Shown in pieces: positions 24,949-34,657 of a stretch of 64,000 nt of DNA. The notes below the pieces were generated by a model. The model ran no database searches. It was not told the origin of the DNA and worked only from the letters and a program-made list of their open reading frames with translations. The translations under genes and the position numbers were made by a program. Source of the DNA: Flavobacterium fluvii. Lineage in GTDB: Bacteria > Bacteroidota > Bacteroidia > Flavobacteriales > Flavobacteriaceae. How positions within the stretch are numbered: position 1 is the stretch's first letter; every line of letters starts with the position of its first letter. Where the stretch lies: contig NZ_FQWB01000003.1 in NCBI RefSeq assembly GCF_900129545.1, positions 248,001-312,000 on the forward strand. Direction: 5' to 3'.

Positions 24949-26181
24949 TTAGTTTGATGGATTGTTCTTTATGTCCTTGACCAAACTACTGGTAAAATAA
25001 GCAACGACCATTCCGCCCAAACCGATGCAAAGCCACATGAACCAAGATTGTTGCCAGAAGGATTTGTTTTTGGTATTTGTTGTTTGGGAAACAACCTGTT
25101 TTATGTCATGAATTTTGGCTTCCGGCAAGTTGTCGTCCATTTTATTTTTGAAATTTTCCAAATCATATTCTGGAGCCGACAGGTTTGGATTTCCGGTTTG
25201 GATGGTGTATTTTTCATTGGCTTTCAAATCGGCGATTACGGCAACTTGATTTTGGAAAAATTGGATTTTGCCCAAAGTCAAAGGAGGATTGTTCCGGTTT
25301 TCTATTTCGATGAAGAATTCTTTTTCGAAAAGTTGCGGAATGGCAAAAGTATTTTTCGAATCGGAATTTAATTCAAAACTTGAAATGGTTTCCTGATACG
25401 TTTTGACTTTATGTTTTTTTCGAGCTGCTTTGTTGATGTAAATCCGGGCGTTGCGTTGGAACAAATTGGGATTTGGGATATGGAAACTGATTTGGTTCAC
25501 AATTTGCGGATTGTGGAAAGCAACGTGGATTCGGGTCGTTTTTGGAGACGAAAATTGCGCAATTTGAATGTTCTTTGGCAAGATTTCTTCAACATTGGGA
25601 TTGCTGGTTTTGTTGGTAAAAAAACCAATTTTCAAGACATTTATGGGTAATGTTTTCTGGTCTTTAAAATCTATTTTTAGATAACGATAGGAAGTAAGCG
25701 GCAAGGCTATTATTTTGAAAACATGGGTGTTTTCACTGCTTTTCAATTCATTCAACCGAGAATCGTTGACCAGTCCAAACCATTCTTTTTGGTCGTCGCT
25801 GCCGCTGATGCTGTAGGATTTCGTCACGTCGGAATTGGTTATGGACAGCACGATTTCGTCAAGGGAAGCTTTTGGATTTTCAAAAATGAGGGTTGTTTTA
25901 TTCTTTGGAATCCGGATTTTCGAAAGTATTTTGCATTCCGAAAAACTGCTGGAAGTTACTTTGTTATTTCCCTGAAAGATATAATAAGGCACTTCAATTC
26001 CTCTGGAATCCAATATCCTGAAATCGCCCAATTCTTCTTTGGAGAAGGAACGAATTTCGGCTGGCAAGGTGATTTTATGCAAGCCGCTTTCGGTTACGGT
26101 TTCGATTTTCGCCGTCGTTCTGTGTTGTGCCAATAGGCTGTTTGCAGCCAATAGCACGAATAGGAATTTATTCAGTTTCAT
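24949..26181 (-). CDS. DUF3999 family secreted/anchored protein
   Basis: The 410-residue protein has a signal peptide (MKLNKFLFVLLAANSLLAQ), a large beta-rich extracytoplasmic region and a C-terminal membrane segment (FMWLCIGLGGMVVAYFTSSL) followed by a short basic tail. It resembles DUF3999 proteins, which are commonly encoded beside DUF2339 membrane proteins, as here: the two genes overlap by 14 bases. The function of the pair is unknown. The layout suggests a complex in the inner membrane facing the periplasm. Confidence 0.75.
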   Translation of the reverse strand: MKLNKFLFVLLAANSLLAQHRTTAKIETVTESGLHKITLPAEIRSFSKEELGDFRILDSRGIEVPYYIFQGNNKVTSSSFSECKILSKIRIPKNKTTLIFENPKASLDEIVLSITNSDVTKSYSISGSDDQKEWFGLVNDSRLNELKSSENTHVFKIIALPLTSYRYLKIDFKDQKTLPINVLKIGFFTNKTSNPNVEEILPKNIQIAQFSSPKTTRIHVAFHNPQIVNQISFHIPNPNLFQRNARIYINKAARKKHKVKTYQETISSFELNSDSKNTFAIPQLFEKEFFIEIENRNNPPLTLGKIQFFQNQVAVIADLKANEKYTIQTGNPNLSAPEYDLENFKNKMDDNLPEAKIHDIKQVVSQTTNTKNKSFWQQSWFMWLCIGLGGMVVAYFTSSLVKDIKNNPSN

Positions 26182-28663
26182 TGGTTTCCATGGTTTTGTT
26201 GTCGTCTTGAACCAAGATTTTTATTTTTTGATACACAAATGAAATAATCAGGATTAGAACTCCCAACAAGATAAAAGCTATGATTTTTCCGGTTTCGGAA
26301 GCATTGCTGATGTCGAACAAAAATAATTTCAGGATGGTAATTCCCAATAATGACAAGGCTATTATTCGCAGGGATTTGATGCGTTTTCGGATTCCGATAA
26401 TCAGGAAAACAAAAGCGAGGATTCCCCAGAGAATTGGAAAGCCCGTTTTTATGATTTGGGTTCTGGTGTTTTTAATTAAATCATAAGCAATTGCTTTTTT
26501 GAAATTCGGCAATTCGTTCGGTGCTTTGTATAAATCACTAACATGAATATCAGGTGTCGTAATTGGCGCATTAGACAAGATCAATCCATGCAGCATCAAT
26601 TCGGTGCTGGCCAAATAAATGATAAAAAAGGCCGCTATCCAAATTACTATTTTCTTCTGGAATAGTTCAAAAACCGGATTTTCTTTGTTGATTTGGTATA
26701 ATCGATAGCCAAAGAACAGGGTTATGAAAAGCGAAATGTAATGCAAATAGAAAGCGATTCTTTGATGGAATCCTGTAGCGATATATTGCTCGTGCTCGTA
26801 AAAAGCATAATTCGAGAAACAAAACGCAAAGAGAACTATATTGACAACGGCTATTATGGAAGCCAGTTGGCAACGTATCTTGTTTTTGTTTTTACACAAT
26901 CCGTAAAAGAGCAAAGCACTGAATAGCAAATGATATAAAGCAGGGAATGCAGTGGCAGAATTGATTTCGTCCACATGCGTATTGGCCTGGAAACCCACTT
27001 CGAACAAGCCGACAAAATAACCGATGATTATTCCAATAACGCCCAGCGAATTCCTGTACCCTTTTGGATTAAAAATGAATCCGAATTGCTGCTGTTCTTC
27101 CGCTTCGTCTTTCAATAAATAGTAAACGGCAAATAAAGACATCACGGCAAAAATACCCGTCAGACATATTTTGTTGAACACAATGGATAAAGTAGCCGCG
27201 GAGAGGTAAATTTGGCTCCAATCCATCAGTAAACTTCCAATCATCAATAGATGGACGATAATCGAGGCAAATCGATAATAAGCCAGTTTTGATTTTTGGC
27301 CCAGCCACATCAGCATCACTGCTTCAGCCGCCCAAAATAAAGTAATGAAATTCCCTTCGAATTGTATAGGAATGGCGAGCGTGATGAAGGTTAGCGTCAA
27401 ACCGATCAATAGGTAAACGGCAGTTTTGTCCAGACCAAATTTTTTGTACAAGAACCAGGCGTAACCAAAATTTAAAAGTCCCAAAGCAGCCGTGAACAGT
27501 CCTTTGAATTCTGGATGCCACGATTCTAAAACCAGCATTCCGGCACCATAAAAAAGGAAGGTGTTGCTGGCTAATATGCCTAATTCTATTGGAGAGAAAA
27601 TCCCTTTGGTTCTTATATTATTGATGATGTTGATGAGAATGAAAACAAAGTAAAAAGCAAATCCAAAGAGCAATGCACCAAGATGATGCGGCCTTGTTTC
27701 ATTATGGTCTTTAAACAGCCAAGCTCCATACAAAACCACGGTAAAAAGATAGGACAATATATTGATGATACCCCATTTTTTATGATAGGCCAATGCCAGA
27801 ATCCCGATGTTCAAAATGAGGATGTAGGTAAACAATACCACATAATTTCCTTGTCCCGTGCTGAGCATGAACGGAACGGCAAATCCGCCAATCAAGGACA
27901 ATACCGCCAATTCTTTTCGGTTGTAGGAAAGTGAAATCAGGCTGCTAAATACGGTAATGAGCACCATAATGATAAAGGCGGTCGTTTGTCCGAACAAATG
28001 ATAACTATGGAAAGCAATGCCGATCGTGAAGTAGAAAACGGCAATGGCTCCGGCCACAAAAACGGAGCTGAATGCAGCATATTTTTGGCGTAATTTATGT
28101 GCAATTCCCATAATCAATGCACCGGAGAGCATACCGATTCCAACGCGTGCCGGTTCGTTGATCCAATCTTTGTCTATGGCAAATTTCACGAAATAACTAA
28201 TGCCCAAAACCAGGATTAAAATTCCAATTTTGTTGATGAGGTTTTCACCAATAAATTTTTCCAAATCGGGATTGTTTTCCCTGAAATTTTCCCAAAAAGT
28301 CTTGCTTGGCTCTTCACGGACGTAAACTTTTGGTTCAGGTTTCGGGGCTGAAACATTGTCCATTGAAAAGACAATTTTTTCTTCCGTCTTTTCTTTTTCG
28401 GCTGGAACAAAAACCAATGGTTTTGCTTTTTCAATGATTACCGGTGGCGCCAATTCTTCAGGAACAATTTTTGGTTTTACCGCTTCTGGAACGACTATTG
28501 GTTTTTCAGGAAGTTTTTCGGTTCCTTTTAACAATTCTATTTTTTTATTCAGTTCTCCGAATTTCTCGTCGATTATATCTTCAATTCGGTCAAATTTTGA
28601 GTCAATATTGTTTTTGATGTAGATTAAAAAAACAAAAAGTAATACCAACAAGAAAACTTCCAT
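26168..28663 (-). CDS. DUF2339 family polytopic membrane protein
   Basis: The 831-residue protein starts with one membrane helix, a coiled-coil stretch (IDSKFDRIEDIIDEKFGELN) and a Pro/Lys/Glu-rich linker (about 45-130). About 20 or more membrane segments follow, as typical for DUF2339 proteins. The segment INKIGILILVLGISYFVKFA with GIGMLSGALIMG is the usual beginning of the membrane part. Biochemical function is unknown. It precedes and overlaps the DUF3999 gene, so they are probably translated together. Confidence 0.85.
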   Translation of the reverse strand: MEVFLLVLLFVFLIYIKNNIDSKFDRIEDIIDEKFGELNKKIELLKGTEKLPEKPIVVPEAVKPKIVPEELAPPVIIEKAKPLVFVPAEKEKTEEKIVFSMDNVSAPKPEPKVYVREEPSKTFWENFRENNPDLEKFIGENLINKIGILILVLGISYFVKFAIDKDWINEPARVGIGMLSGALIMGIAHKLRQKYAAFSSVFVAGAIAVFYFTIGIAFHSYHLFGQTTAFIIMVLITVFSSLISLSYNRKELAVLSLIGGFAVPFMLSTGQGNYVVLFTYILILNIGILALAYHKKWGIINILSYLFTVVLYGAWLFKDHNETRPHHLGALLFGFAFYFVFILINIINNIRTKGIFSPIELGILASNTFLFYGAGMLVLESWHPEFKGLFTAALGLLNFGYAWFLYKKFGLDKTAVYLLIGLTLTFITLAIPIQFEGNFITLFWAAEAVMLMWLGQKSKLAYYRFASIIVHLLMIGSLLMDWSQIYLSAATLSIVFNKICLTGIFAVMSLFAVYYLLKDEAEEQQQFGFIFNPKGYRNSLGVIGIIIGYFVGLFEVGFQANTHVDEINSATAFPALYHLLFSALLFYGLCKNKNKIRCQLASIIAVVNIVLFAFCFSNYAFYEHEQYIATGFHQRIAFYLHYISLFITLFFGYRLYQINKENPVFELFQKKIVIWIAAFFIIYLASTELMLHGLILSNAPITTPDIHVSDLYKAPNELPNFKKAIAYDLIKNTRTQIIKTGFPILWGILAFVFLIIGIRKRIKSLRIIALSLLGITILKLFLFDISNASETGKIIAFILLGVLILIISFVYQKIKILVQDDNKTMETNETE

Positions 28664-28845
28664 AGCTAAGGTTTTTTGAAAATTAGGTTTTGTAAATGTA
28701 ATAATAATTAGAAATAAATGGTACTATTTTTCTGATTGCAAATTGAATCTTTGCTGAAGTGTAAACATCCCGGGAATATCCTGTTTATTGGTAATTTTCA
28801 ACGGCAGTTACTCTTTATATTTCTTTGGTGTTTGCGGCTGTAGTT

Positions 28846-29481
28846 TTAATATTCAGTGATTTTATCCATCACAAAAACTCTCGAATTTTCACCATCTTTG
28901 AGTTTGTATTGAATTTGGCGCGTTTTGCCTGTTGGATTACTATTGGTGTCTTGAGGATTGTAAGTCGGAAAACGTTGGCGCAAATAACCTTCCACGATGG
29001 CAAATTCGTCGTGTCCCATATAGCCTTTGTTGGCTTTCGGATTGTCCCACACATTTGGCATATTGATTTCGCTCATAGATTTGCCGTTGTTCACGGAATA
29101 GCCAATGACTGTTCCATAACTGCCGCTGCCGTCCGATCTGACATAAACCAGGACTTCTGGAAAGCCATCCTTGTTGAGATCTCCAATTTCGGCATTGGCA
29201 ATGGTTCCCTCGATTTGTTTGACGATTTTAGAATTGTCAATGGAAAGCCCCGAAGGTTGGATGGTTAATTGTTTGTCTGTGTGATTGATTTCGAAAGAAA
29301 TAGTGTTCAGGGAAAGTTTTCTGTAAAACTTTGGTTTCACCAATTTGTTTTCGGATGGAATGGCTACAGAATCTTTTGCTTTTTCGACATTGTTGGTGTG
29401 GGTTTTACTAGAGCTATTTTTACAAGCTGCCATTGTAAAAATAAGTGCAATTGCAAGGACACATATTTTAGGATGAGCCAT
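28846..29481 (-). CDS. PliI-like lipoprotein (I-type lysozyme inhibitor family)
   Basis: The 211-residue protein has a lipoprotein signal (ALIFTMAAC, lipid-bearing Cys) and a linker rich in Ser and Asn. A domain with IGDLNKDGFPEVLVYVRSDG directly followed by SGSYG comes next. The SGxY motif in this setting is known from PliI, the periplasmic inhibitor of I-type (invertebrate) lysozyme, where its Ser and Tyr matter for inhibition. If correct, the protein protects peptidoglycan against host or grazer lysozyme. The DxDxDG-like loop could instead point to an FG-GAP-type calcium site, so assignment is moderate. Confidence 0.55.
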   Translation of the reverse strand: MAHPKICVLAIALIFTMAACKNSSSKTHTNNVEKAKDSVAIPSENKLVKPKFYRKLSLNTISFEINHTDKQLTIQPSGLSIDNSKIVKQIEGTIANAEIGDLNKDGFPEVLVYVRSDGSGSYGTVIGYSVNNGKSMSEINMPNVWDNPKANKGYMGHDEFAIVEGYLRQRFPTYNPQDTNSNPTGKTRQIQYKLKDGENSRVFVMDKITEY

Positions 29482-29570
29482 AATAAAGTTGGTTTTGAGT
29501 TATAAAAATAGAAAAACTAAATTTAATACTAATTGACGACTTTATTTTTTTGAGGAAAGTATTAAAAACA

Positions 29571-29596
29571 AAAAAAGCCGAACATTTCTGTTCGAC
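29571..29596 (-). terminator. terminator of tRNA-Pro
   Basis: CGAACA and TGTTCG (29589-29594 and 29579-29584) form a stem on the minus strand with loop GAAA, followed by GGCTTTTTTT. Confidence 0.75.
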
Positions 29597-29602
29597 TTTT
29601 TG

Positions 29603-29677
29603 TCGGGGTGGCAGGATTCGAACCTGCGGCCTCCTGCTCCCAAAGCAGGCGCGATAACCGAGCTACGCTACACCCCG
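29603..29677 (-). tRNA. tRNA-Pro (anticodon UGG)
   Basis: The minus strand folds into a cloverleaf: acceptor CGGGGTG/CACCCCG, anticodon arm CCTGC-TTTGGGA-GCAGG with anticodon TGG, and T arm GCAGG-TTCGAAT-CCTGC. The discriminator base is A and CCA is not encoded. UGG reads all or most Pro codons in low-GC genomes. Confidence 0.95.
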
Positions 29678-29800
29678 TAAGCGGATGCAAATATAAAACT
29701 AATTTTGAGTATTACAAGCAATAAGAGTCAAATTGAATACTATTATTTTTAAATAGTTAAAAGTGATAGTTTTTTGAATTAAAATTTTTAATAAAAACCA

Positions 29801-29808
29801 TACATTTG
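29801..29808 (+). promoter_or_regulatory. -7 element of trxB promoter
   Basis: TACATTTG matches the TAnnTTTG consensus exactly, 30 bases before the trxB start. A TTTG at 29773-29776 is the possible -33 element, with a longer than usual spacer. Confidence 0.6.
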
Positions 29809-29837
29809 TGCTGTTTAAAAAATAATACAAATACACT

Positions 29838-30785
29838 ATGTCAACTACAATTGAAAAAATAAAATGTCTTATTATAGGTTCTGGGCCTGCAGGTTATACT
29901 GCCGCCATTTATGCAGCCAGAGCCAGCATGAATCCAGTTTTGTACCAAGGAATGCAGCCCGGAGGCCAACTGACAACAACCAATGAAGTGGAAAATTTCC
30001 CGGGTTATGTCGATGGAGTTACCGGTCCGGAAATGATGGTGCAACTGCAAGCGCAAGCCGAACGTTTTGGTGCGGATATTCGCGACGGTTGGGCAACCAA
30101 AGTTGATTTTAGTGGAGGAGTTCATAAAGTTTGGATCAACGATACCATCGAATTGCATTGTGAAACGGTAATCATTTCGACAGGTGCTTCGGCCAAATAT
30201 TTAGGATTGGATTCTGAACAACATTATCTGAAAATGGGTGGTGGCGTTTCGGCATGTGCCGTTTGTGACGGGTTTTTCTATAGAAACCAAGATGTGGTCA
30301 TTGTTGGAGCAGGAGATTCTGCTTGCGAGGAAGCCCACTATTTGTCTAAAATGTGTTCGAAAGTTACCATGTTGGTGCGTAGCGATAAATTCAGGGCGTC
30401 AAAAATCATGGAAGCCCGTGTTCGCAAAACCGAAAACATTTCCATTTTGATGAACCACGATACCGTGGAGATTTTGGGAGACGGTCAAGTGGTTACCGGG
30501 GTGAAAGCTAAAAACAAAACGACAGGCGATATTTTTGATATTCCTGCCACAGGTTTCTTTTCTGCCATTGGACACAAACCGAATACCGATATTTTCAAGG
30601 ATTATTTGACACTTGACGAAACGGGTTACATTGTCAATGTTCCCGGGACTTCAAAAACGAATGTCAATGGGGTTTTTGTTGCTGGAGATGCTGCAGACCA
30701 CGTATATCGTCAGGCTATTACGGCCGCTGGAACAGGTTGTATGGCTGCCTTGGATGCCGAAAGATATTTGGCCACTTTGGAATAA
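29838..30785 (+). CDS. trxB: thioredoxin-disulfide reductase
   Basis: The 315-residue flavoprotein has the FAD motif IIGSGPAGYTAAIYAARA, the redox-active pair in CAVCDG (Cys140 and Cys143), the NADPH motif VIVGAGDSACEEA and the closing FVAGDAAD. It passes electrons from NADPH to thioredoxin in the cytoplasm. Length and motifs fit low-molecular-weight TrxB. It stands alone, with its own promoter and a terminator downstream. Confidence 0.96.
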   Translation: MSTTIEKIKCLIIGSGPAGYTAAIYAARASMNPVLYQGMQPGGQLTTTNEVENFPGYVDGVTGPEMMVQLQAQAERFGADIRDGWATKVDFSGGVHKVWINDTIELHCETVIISTGASAKYLGLDSEQHYLKMGGGVSACAVCDGFFYRNQDVVIVGAGDSACEEAHYLSKMCSKVTMLVRSDKFRASKIMEARVRKTENISILMNHDTVEILGDGQVVTGVKAKNKTTGDIFDIPATGFFSAIGHKPNTDIFKDYLTLDETGYIVNVPGTSKTNVNGVFVAGDAADHVYRQAITAAGTGCMAALDAERYLATLE

Positions 30786-30817
30786 ATAAAATTTGATTTT
30801 TGGTTAAAACCAAGCAT

Positions 30818-30853
30818 AAAAAAAGTCTCAATTGTAATGATTGAGACTTTTTT
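30818..30853. terminator. bidirectional terminator between trxB and GIN-domain gene
   Basis: AAAGTCTCAAT (30822-30832) and ATTGAGACTTT (30840-30850) form an 11-bp stem flanked by A and T runs, serving both converging genes. Confidence 0.85.
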
Positions 30854-30860
30854 GTTTGTG

Positions 30861-31697
30861 TTATTTTGTTGGTTTCTTGCTTAAAGAGGCATTGTCCATA
30901 AATCTTTTCAGTTCAATTTTTTGTTCGCCATACAGCTGTATTTGCGAATTCCCCGAAGCATCGATACTGAGGAGGGTATTGACGTTGAAGATGCAATGGG
31001 AATAACTTTCAGCCAACAAATCGGCATTTTTTATGACAAGATTGTTTGCCGTAAATTGGGCATTGTTGTCCAATCGAATATTGGCATTGGTGACATCTCC
31101 TTCAAGAGTTGCTTTTGCTTTTTGATACAGGTCGCATTTTAAATTAAGGGAGGAAACCAAGGCTTTCAAGTTCGTGTTTTTACTCAATGCGATTGTGGCG
31201 TTTTCAGATTTCAAGTTGAGTTCCGTTTTTGAATTGTCGTCAGCCTGCAAACTGAAATTCTGGGAGTTGACATTCAAAAAAAGAGCGGTATCATCGTGGG
31301 TTTTGAACGCAATGTCTTCCAGTTGAATTTCTTGTATGGCATTGATGACGGCTTCATTATGGGCAGTGATCATTTTTAAATCTTTGGTGTACGTCACCCT
31401 CACGATAAGCTTTTTGTAATTCGTGGCTTCTTTTGTGGTGTTTATTCGAAGTGTTTTGTCGGTTAAATCTACCTTGACAATATCGTGGAGATTATCGTCG
31501 GCTTCAATTTTCAATTCGCTTTTTTCGCCTCTGTCCAAATACACCACTATATTGTCGCTTACTTCCAGTGAATTAAAACTGCCAATTTCTTTTGGCTCAA
31601 TGGTGACTGTTTTGGAACCTTTAATTTTTTCGCTTTTTTGTGCCAATGCAAAAGTTGAAACCAAAAGAAACAGGAAAAACGCAGTAAAATTTTTCAT
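30861..31697 (-). CDS. GIN-domain (DUF2807) secreted protein
   Basis: The 278-residue protein has a signal peptide (MKNFTAFFLFLLVSTFALAQ) and a DUF2807/GIN beta-solenoid-like domain, with the typical FNSLEVSDNIVVYLDRGE start and KIEADDNL block. GIN proteins are common in the Bacteroidota envelope; their role is unproven. A terminator and a separate -7 element lie upstream, so it is likely its own unit although it follows a related gene on the same strand. Confidence 0.82.
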   Translation of the reverse strand: MKNFTAFFLFLLVSTFALAQKSEKIKGSKTVTIEPKEIGSFNSLEVSDNIVVYLDRGEKSELKIEADDNLHDIVKVDLTDKTLRINTTKEATNYKKLIVRVTYTKDLKMITAHNEAVINAIQEIQLEDIAFKTHDDTALFLNVNSQNFSLQADDNSKTELNLKSENATIALSKNTNLKALVSSLNLKCDLYQKAKATLEGDVTNANIRLDNNAQFTANNLVIKNADLLAESYSHCIFNVNTLLSIDASGNSQIQLYGEQKIELKRFMDNASLSKKPTK

Positions 31698-31720
31698 TTA
31701 AATTACAATTAAGTGTTTTA

Positions 31721-31728
31721 CAAATATA
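31721..31728 (-). promoter_or_regulatory. -7 element of GIN-domain gene
   Basis: On the minus strand this reads TATATTTG, an exact TAnnTTTG match, 24 bases before the start codon and just after the terminator at 31732-31758. Confidence 0.5.
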
Positions 31729-31758
31729 AAAAAATCATCCACTTTTGATGGATGATTT
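31729..31758 (-). terminator. terminator after the head GIN gene
   Basis: AAATCATCC and GGATGATTT form a 9-bp stem; on the minus strand seven T follow. It ends the PspC operon before the second GIN gene. Confidence 0.75.
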
Positions 31759-31785
31759 GTCTAATTTTTGGTCAAAAAAGCATTC

Positions 31786-32529
31786 TTATTTTTCGTTTAC
31801 GCTTCCTCCGGAATTCTCTTCTTTAGAAAGTGTTTTTGGGGTCTTGTGATAACTGATGGAACTTCCGCTTGAAGCTTTTGCCTCTAGTTTTACAATTGGG
31901 TAAATCGAGGTACTGCTTCCACTTTCGGATCTCGAAAAGATTTCGTTTGTCATTAAGTTTTTGGCGTCAATTCTACTTCCGCTTGAGGATGAAGTTTCTA
32001 ATTTTAACGCTTTTCCGCTCGCTTCGACATTGCTTCCGCTTTCACTTTCTATTTTGATGGCATCGGCTTCCACTTCAATATTGATTTCACTGCCACTAGT
32101 GGATTTCACATTAATGTTTTCGGTTATCAGTGCTCCAGAAGTTGTGATTTCTGAACCGCTGCTTGCCTCCAAGCCATTGGTTACGGGCATTTGCACATTG
32201 ACAACAGGCGTTTCGGTCGAGTTGTAGCTATGGTCGGCCTCAATTTTCAAAACACCATTTTCTATTTTGGTAATGATGTGTTGTTGCAAATTGTCGTCGG
32301 CTTCCACCGTTATGGATTTGTTGTCTGCTTGTGTCACAATTACCTTGATTCCGTGGCTTACCTCAATTCTTTTGAAATCTTGATTTGCATCCCTGGTTTT
32401 AGTAGTGATGTTGCCGCTTCCTTTTATGCCGCTTCCCAAATTGATGGAACCGTGCATGCAGGAAGAAAATAACAATGCCATCAGGGCGGCGATAATAAAT
32501 TTGGTTATTAATGTGATCAGCTTTATCAT
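31786..32529 (-). CDS. head GIN-domain (DUF2807) lipoprotein
   Basis: The 247-residue protein has a lipoprotein signal (ALMALLFSSC) and then the GIN domain with FKRIEVSHGIKVIVTQAD and VEADDNLQQHIITK. It is followed by repeats rich in SGSEI and SSSGS typical of the beta-solenoid. It starts two bases after the PspC gene's stop, so the two are probably translated together. Likely an outer-membrane or periplasmic lipoprotein; the role is unknown. Confidence 0.84.
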   Translation of the reverse strand: MIKLITLITKFIIAALMALLFSSCMHGSINLGSGIKGSGNITTKTRDANQDFKRIEVSHGIKVIVTQADNKSITVEADDNLQQHIITKIENGVLKIEADHSYNSTETPVVNVQMPVTNGLEASSGSEITTSGALITENINVKSTSGSEINIEVEADAIKIESESGSNVEASGKALKLETSSSSGSRIDAKNLMTNEIFSRSESGSSTSIYPIVKLEAKASSGSSISYHKTPKTLSKEENSGGSVNEK

Positions 32530-32531
32530 GG

Positions 32532-34262
32532 CTAATTGGTTTTGATTATGACTCCGTCTTTGCTTATTGATAATCCTTTTTTGCCAGTTGTTTTATTCGT
32601 TGTTGTTTTAATCACTTCGCCATTTACTGTTACGGTTGTAGTGACAATGCTGTCTTTGATTTCCGAATTCTCTTCTTCATTGTCGCTGTTTTCGTCTTCT
32701 GGACAATTTTGGCATTTTATTTTATCGCTATCCACTTTGTAAACTGCATCAGTGTTTTCAGGATTCCAAATAAAATATTCTCCATCTGTACGATCATAAT
32801 TTCTCAAGGATTCATCCATTTTGAATAAAGTTTCTTTTGGTAAAAACAGGGTGATTTCTATTTCTTGGTCACGGAATTTTTCTTTTAATTCCGTTAACAA
32901 GTAATTGTCCAAAATTAATTGATTTCCAGCAATTTTGTAACCATATTTTATTTTTTCTGCTCTTTTTTTCGCTTCGAACAATGTGGTTCCTTTAGCTTCT
33001 TTTTCAATTTGGATGTAAGCCGATTTTTCGTCTGTTTGGGCTATCCTAAAACTGACATTGTTGGAATAAATCACGTTGTTGCCGGTAGAGTCCAAGGTGA
33101 TTTTAAAATGATCATGGTTATGAATATTTTTGGCAAAATTTTCATTGTACTTGATTTTGATCAAAATAGTGTCAGTAGGTTTCCAGTTGATGTTTTCTTT
33201 TTGAACCACTCTTCCGTCCACCGAAAAGGCTGTTGCTTGTTTTATGCCTATGGCAATGGCAAATGCAACCGAAATTAACCAAATGGCAAGCAAAGTATAT
33301 TTGGCGATATTTCCAATTGATTTCAGGTTAGGCGACAACAATTTGAATCCCAGCAAGGACAAGAAAAAGAATGGAATCCCAACGGCAAAAAACATGATTA
33401 ATCCAAAAGTCCAAGTAGGATAATCAGTCAAGTTTCCAGTTTCTACAAATGTGGTCCATGGAAAATCAATAAATACATTGCTTCCCAAAGTGAAAATCCC
33501 TACCAACAATAAAAAAAGTACAGTTAATCCCGATATGATCAAAATCACGCCGAGAATTTTTGAAAAAACCCTCAAAACGGCTATGATAAAGTCACCAAAT
33601 GAACTGCCTACTTTTTCGGCACCCGTTTTAATACGGTTTCCCATTTCGTCATAATTGGTATTTTTAATTTTTTCGGAAACACTTTCAAACTCTTCCCTAA
33701 CCTTTTTTTCAATATTCGAAATGGTTACCGGTTCTCCCGTCATTTCCAGTTTTTCTGCTGTTGTGGTAGCTGCCGGCATTACAATCCAAAGGATGATATA
33801 GGCCAAGAAACCTGTTCCCCAAGCTAAAACCAATATTAAAAGAAATACTCGCAACCAAACTTTGTCTATTCCAAAATAGTGGCCCAATCCAGCAAGTACG
33901 CCGCCTATCATTCCGTTTTCAGTGTCTCGATATAATTTTTTTGTTCTTATGGAGGAGGAATTTGAGAAATTTGGAGTTGGATTTCCAGCTTCTTCATCGT
34001 CAATCCTGTAATCTTCCGGTTGACCCATAACGGCAATCACTTCGTCCACGTCTTTAAGGCCTACAACATGTTTGTCGGTTTTTTGCTTTTCGGTCAACAA
34101 TTCCGAAACGCGCATTTCAATGTCTTTAATGATTTCGTCTTGTCCCGATGAATTGGATAAAGAGCGTTTTATGGCTTCGAAATAGCGCGTTAGTTTTTGG
34201 TATGCATCTTCGTCAATGTGAAAGAACATTCCGCCTAAGTTTATATTTACAGTTTTGTTCAT
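32532..34262 (-). CDS. PspC domain-containing membrane protein
   Basis: The 576-residue protein has an N-terminal cytoplasmic region (MNKTVNINLGGMFFHIDEDA). A PspC domain follows at about 108-165 (KKLYRDTENGMIGGVLAGLG then YFGIDKVWLRV and two helices), then further membrane segments between about 230 and 330 and a soluble C-terminal region. PspC proteins respond to envelope stress in other phyla. Its neighbours are a PadR repressor upstream (5 bases away) and a GIN lipoprotein downstream (2 bases), a set common in flavobacteria. Confidence 0.88.
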   Translation of the reverse strand: MNKTVNINLGGMFFHIDEDAYQKLTRYFEAIKRSLSNSSGQDEIIKDIEMRVSELLTEKQKTDKHVVGLKDVDEVIAVMGQPEDYRIDDEEAGNPTPNFSNSSSIRTKKLYRDTENGMIGGVLAGLGHYFGIDKVWLRVFLLILVLAWGTGFLAYIILWIVMPAATTTAEKLEMTGEPVTISNIEKKVREEFESVSEKIKNTNYDEMGNRIKTGAEKVGSSFGDFIIAVLRVFSKILGVILIISGLTVLFLLLVGIFTLGSNVFIDFPWTTFVETGNLTDYPTWTFGLIMFFAVGIPFFFLSLLGFKLLSPNLKSIGNIAKYTLLAIWLISVAFAIAIGIKQATAFSVDGRVVQKENINWKPTDTILIKIKYNENFAKNIHNHDHFKITLDSTGNNVIYSNNVSFRIAQTDEKSAYIQIEKEAKGTTLFEAKKRAEKIKYGYKIAGNQLILDNYLLTELKEKFRDQEIEITLFLPKETLFKMDESLRNYDRTDGEYFIWNPENTDAVYKVDSDKIKCQNCPEDENSDNEEENSEIKDSIVTTTVTVNGEVIKTTTNKTTGKKGLSISKDGVIIKTN

Positions 34263-34267
34263 GACTA

Positions 34268-34597
34268 TTAGTTTTGTTTGGTGATTAGGTTTACTGCATC
34301 AGACAATTCCGTCCAGGTGCCATTTAATTCGTTTAAAAAGGTTTGTCCAATTTCGGTAAGACCGTAATATTTTCTTGGCGGTCCCGATAATGATTCTTCC
34401 CAACGATAGTTGAGCAATCCGTCGTTTTTCAATCGGGTGAGGAGTGGGTAAACCGTTCCCTCCACAACCAGTAATTTGGCGTTTTTCAAGGTGTCCAATA
34501 TTTCTGAAGTGTATGCTTCTTTGTCTTTTAATACAGACAGGATGCAGAACTCAAGAACACCTTTTCGCATTTGGGCTTTCGTGTTTTCAATGTTCAT
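34268..34597 (-). CDS. PadR family transcriptional regulator
   Basis: The 109-residue protein has the PadR winged-helix core: MRKGVLEFCILSVLKDKEAY, then GTVYPLLTRLKNDGLL and the wing GPPRKYYGLTEIG. It lacks the long C-terminal helix domain of larger PadR proteins. As first or second gene of the PspC/GIN operon it probably autoregulates the unit, as relatives of LmrR and PadR do for membrane-stress genes. No operator could be identified by eye. Confidence 0.9.
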   Translation of the reverse strand: MNIENTKAQMRKGVLEFCILSVLKDKEAYTSEILDTLKNAKLLVVEGTVYPLLTRLKNDGLLNYRWEESLSGPPRKYYGLTEIGQTFLNELNGTWTELSDAVNLITKQN

Positions 34598-34657
34598 GAT
34601 TCTCTTTTTTTGTTTTTGAATTAATAAAACTGTTCATTTTTTGATTGATGATGATGA

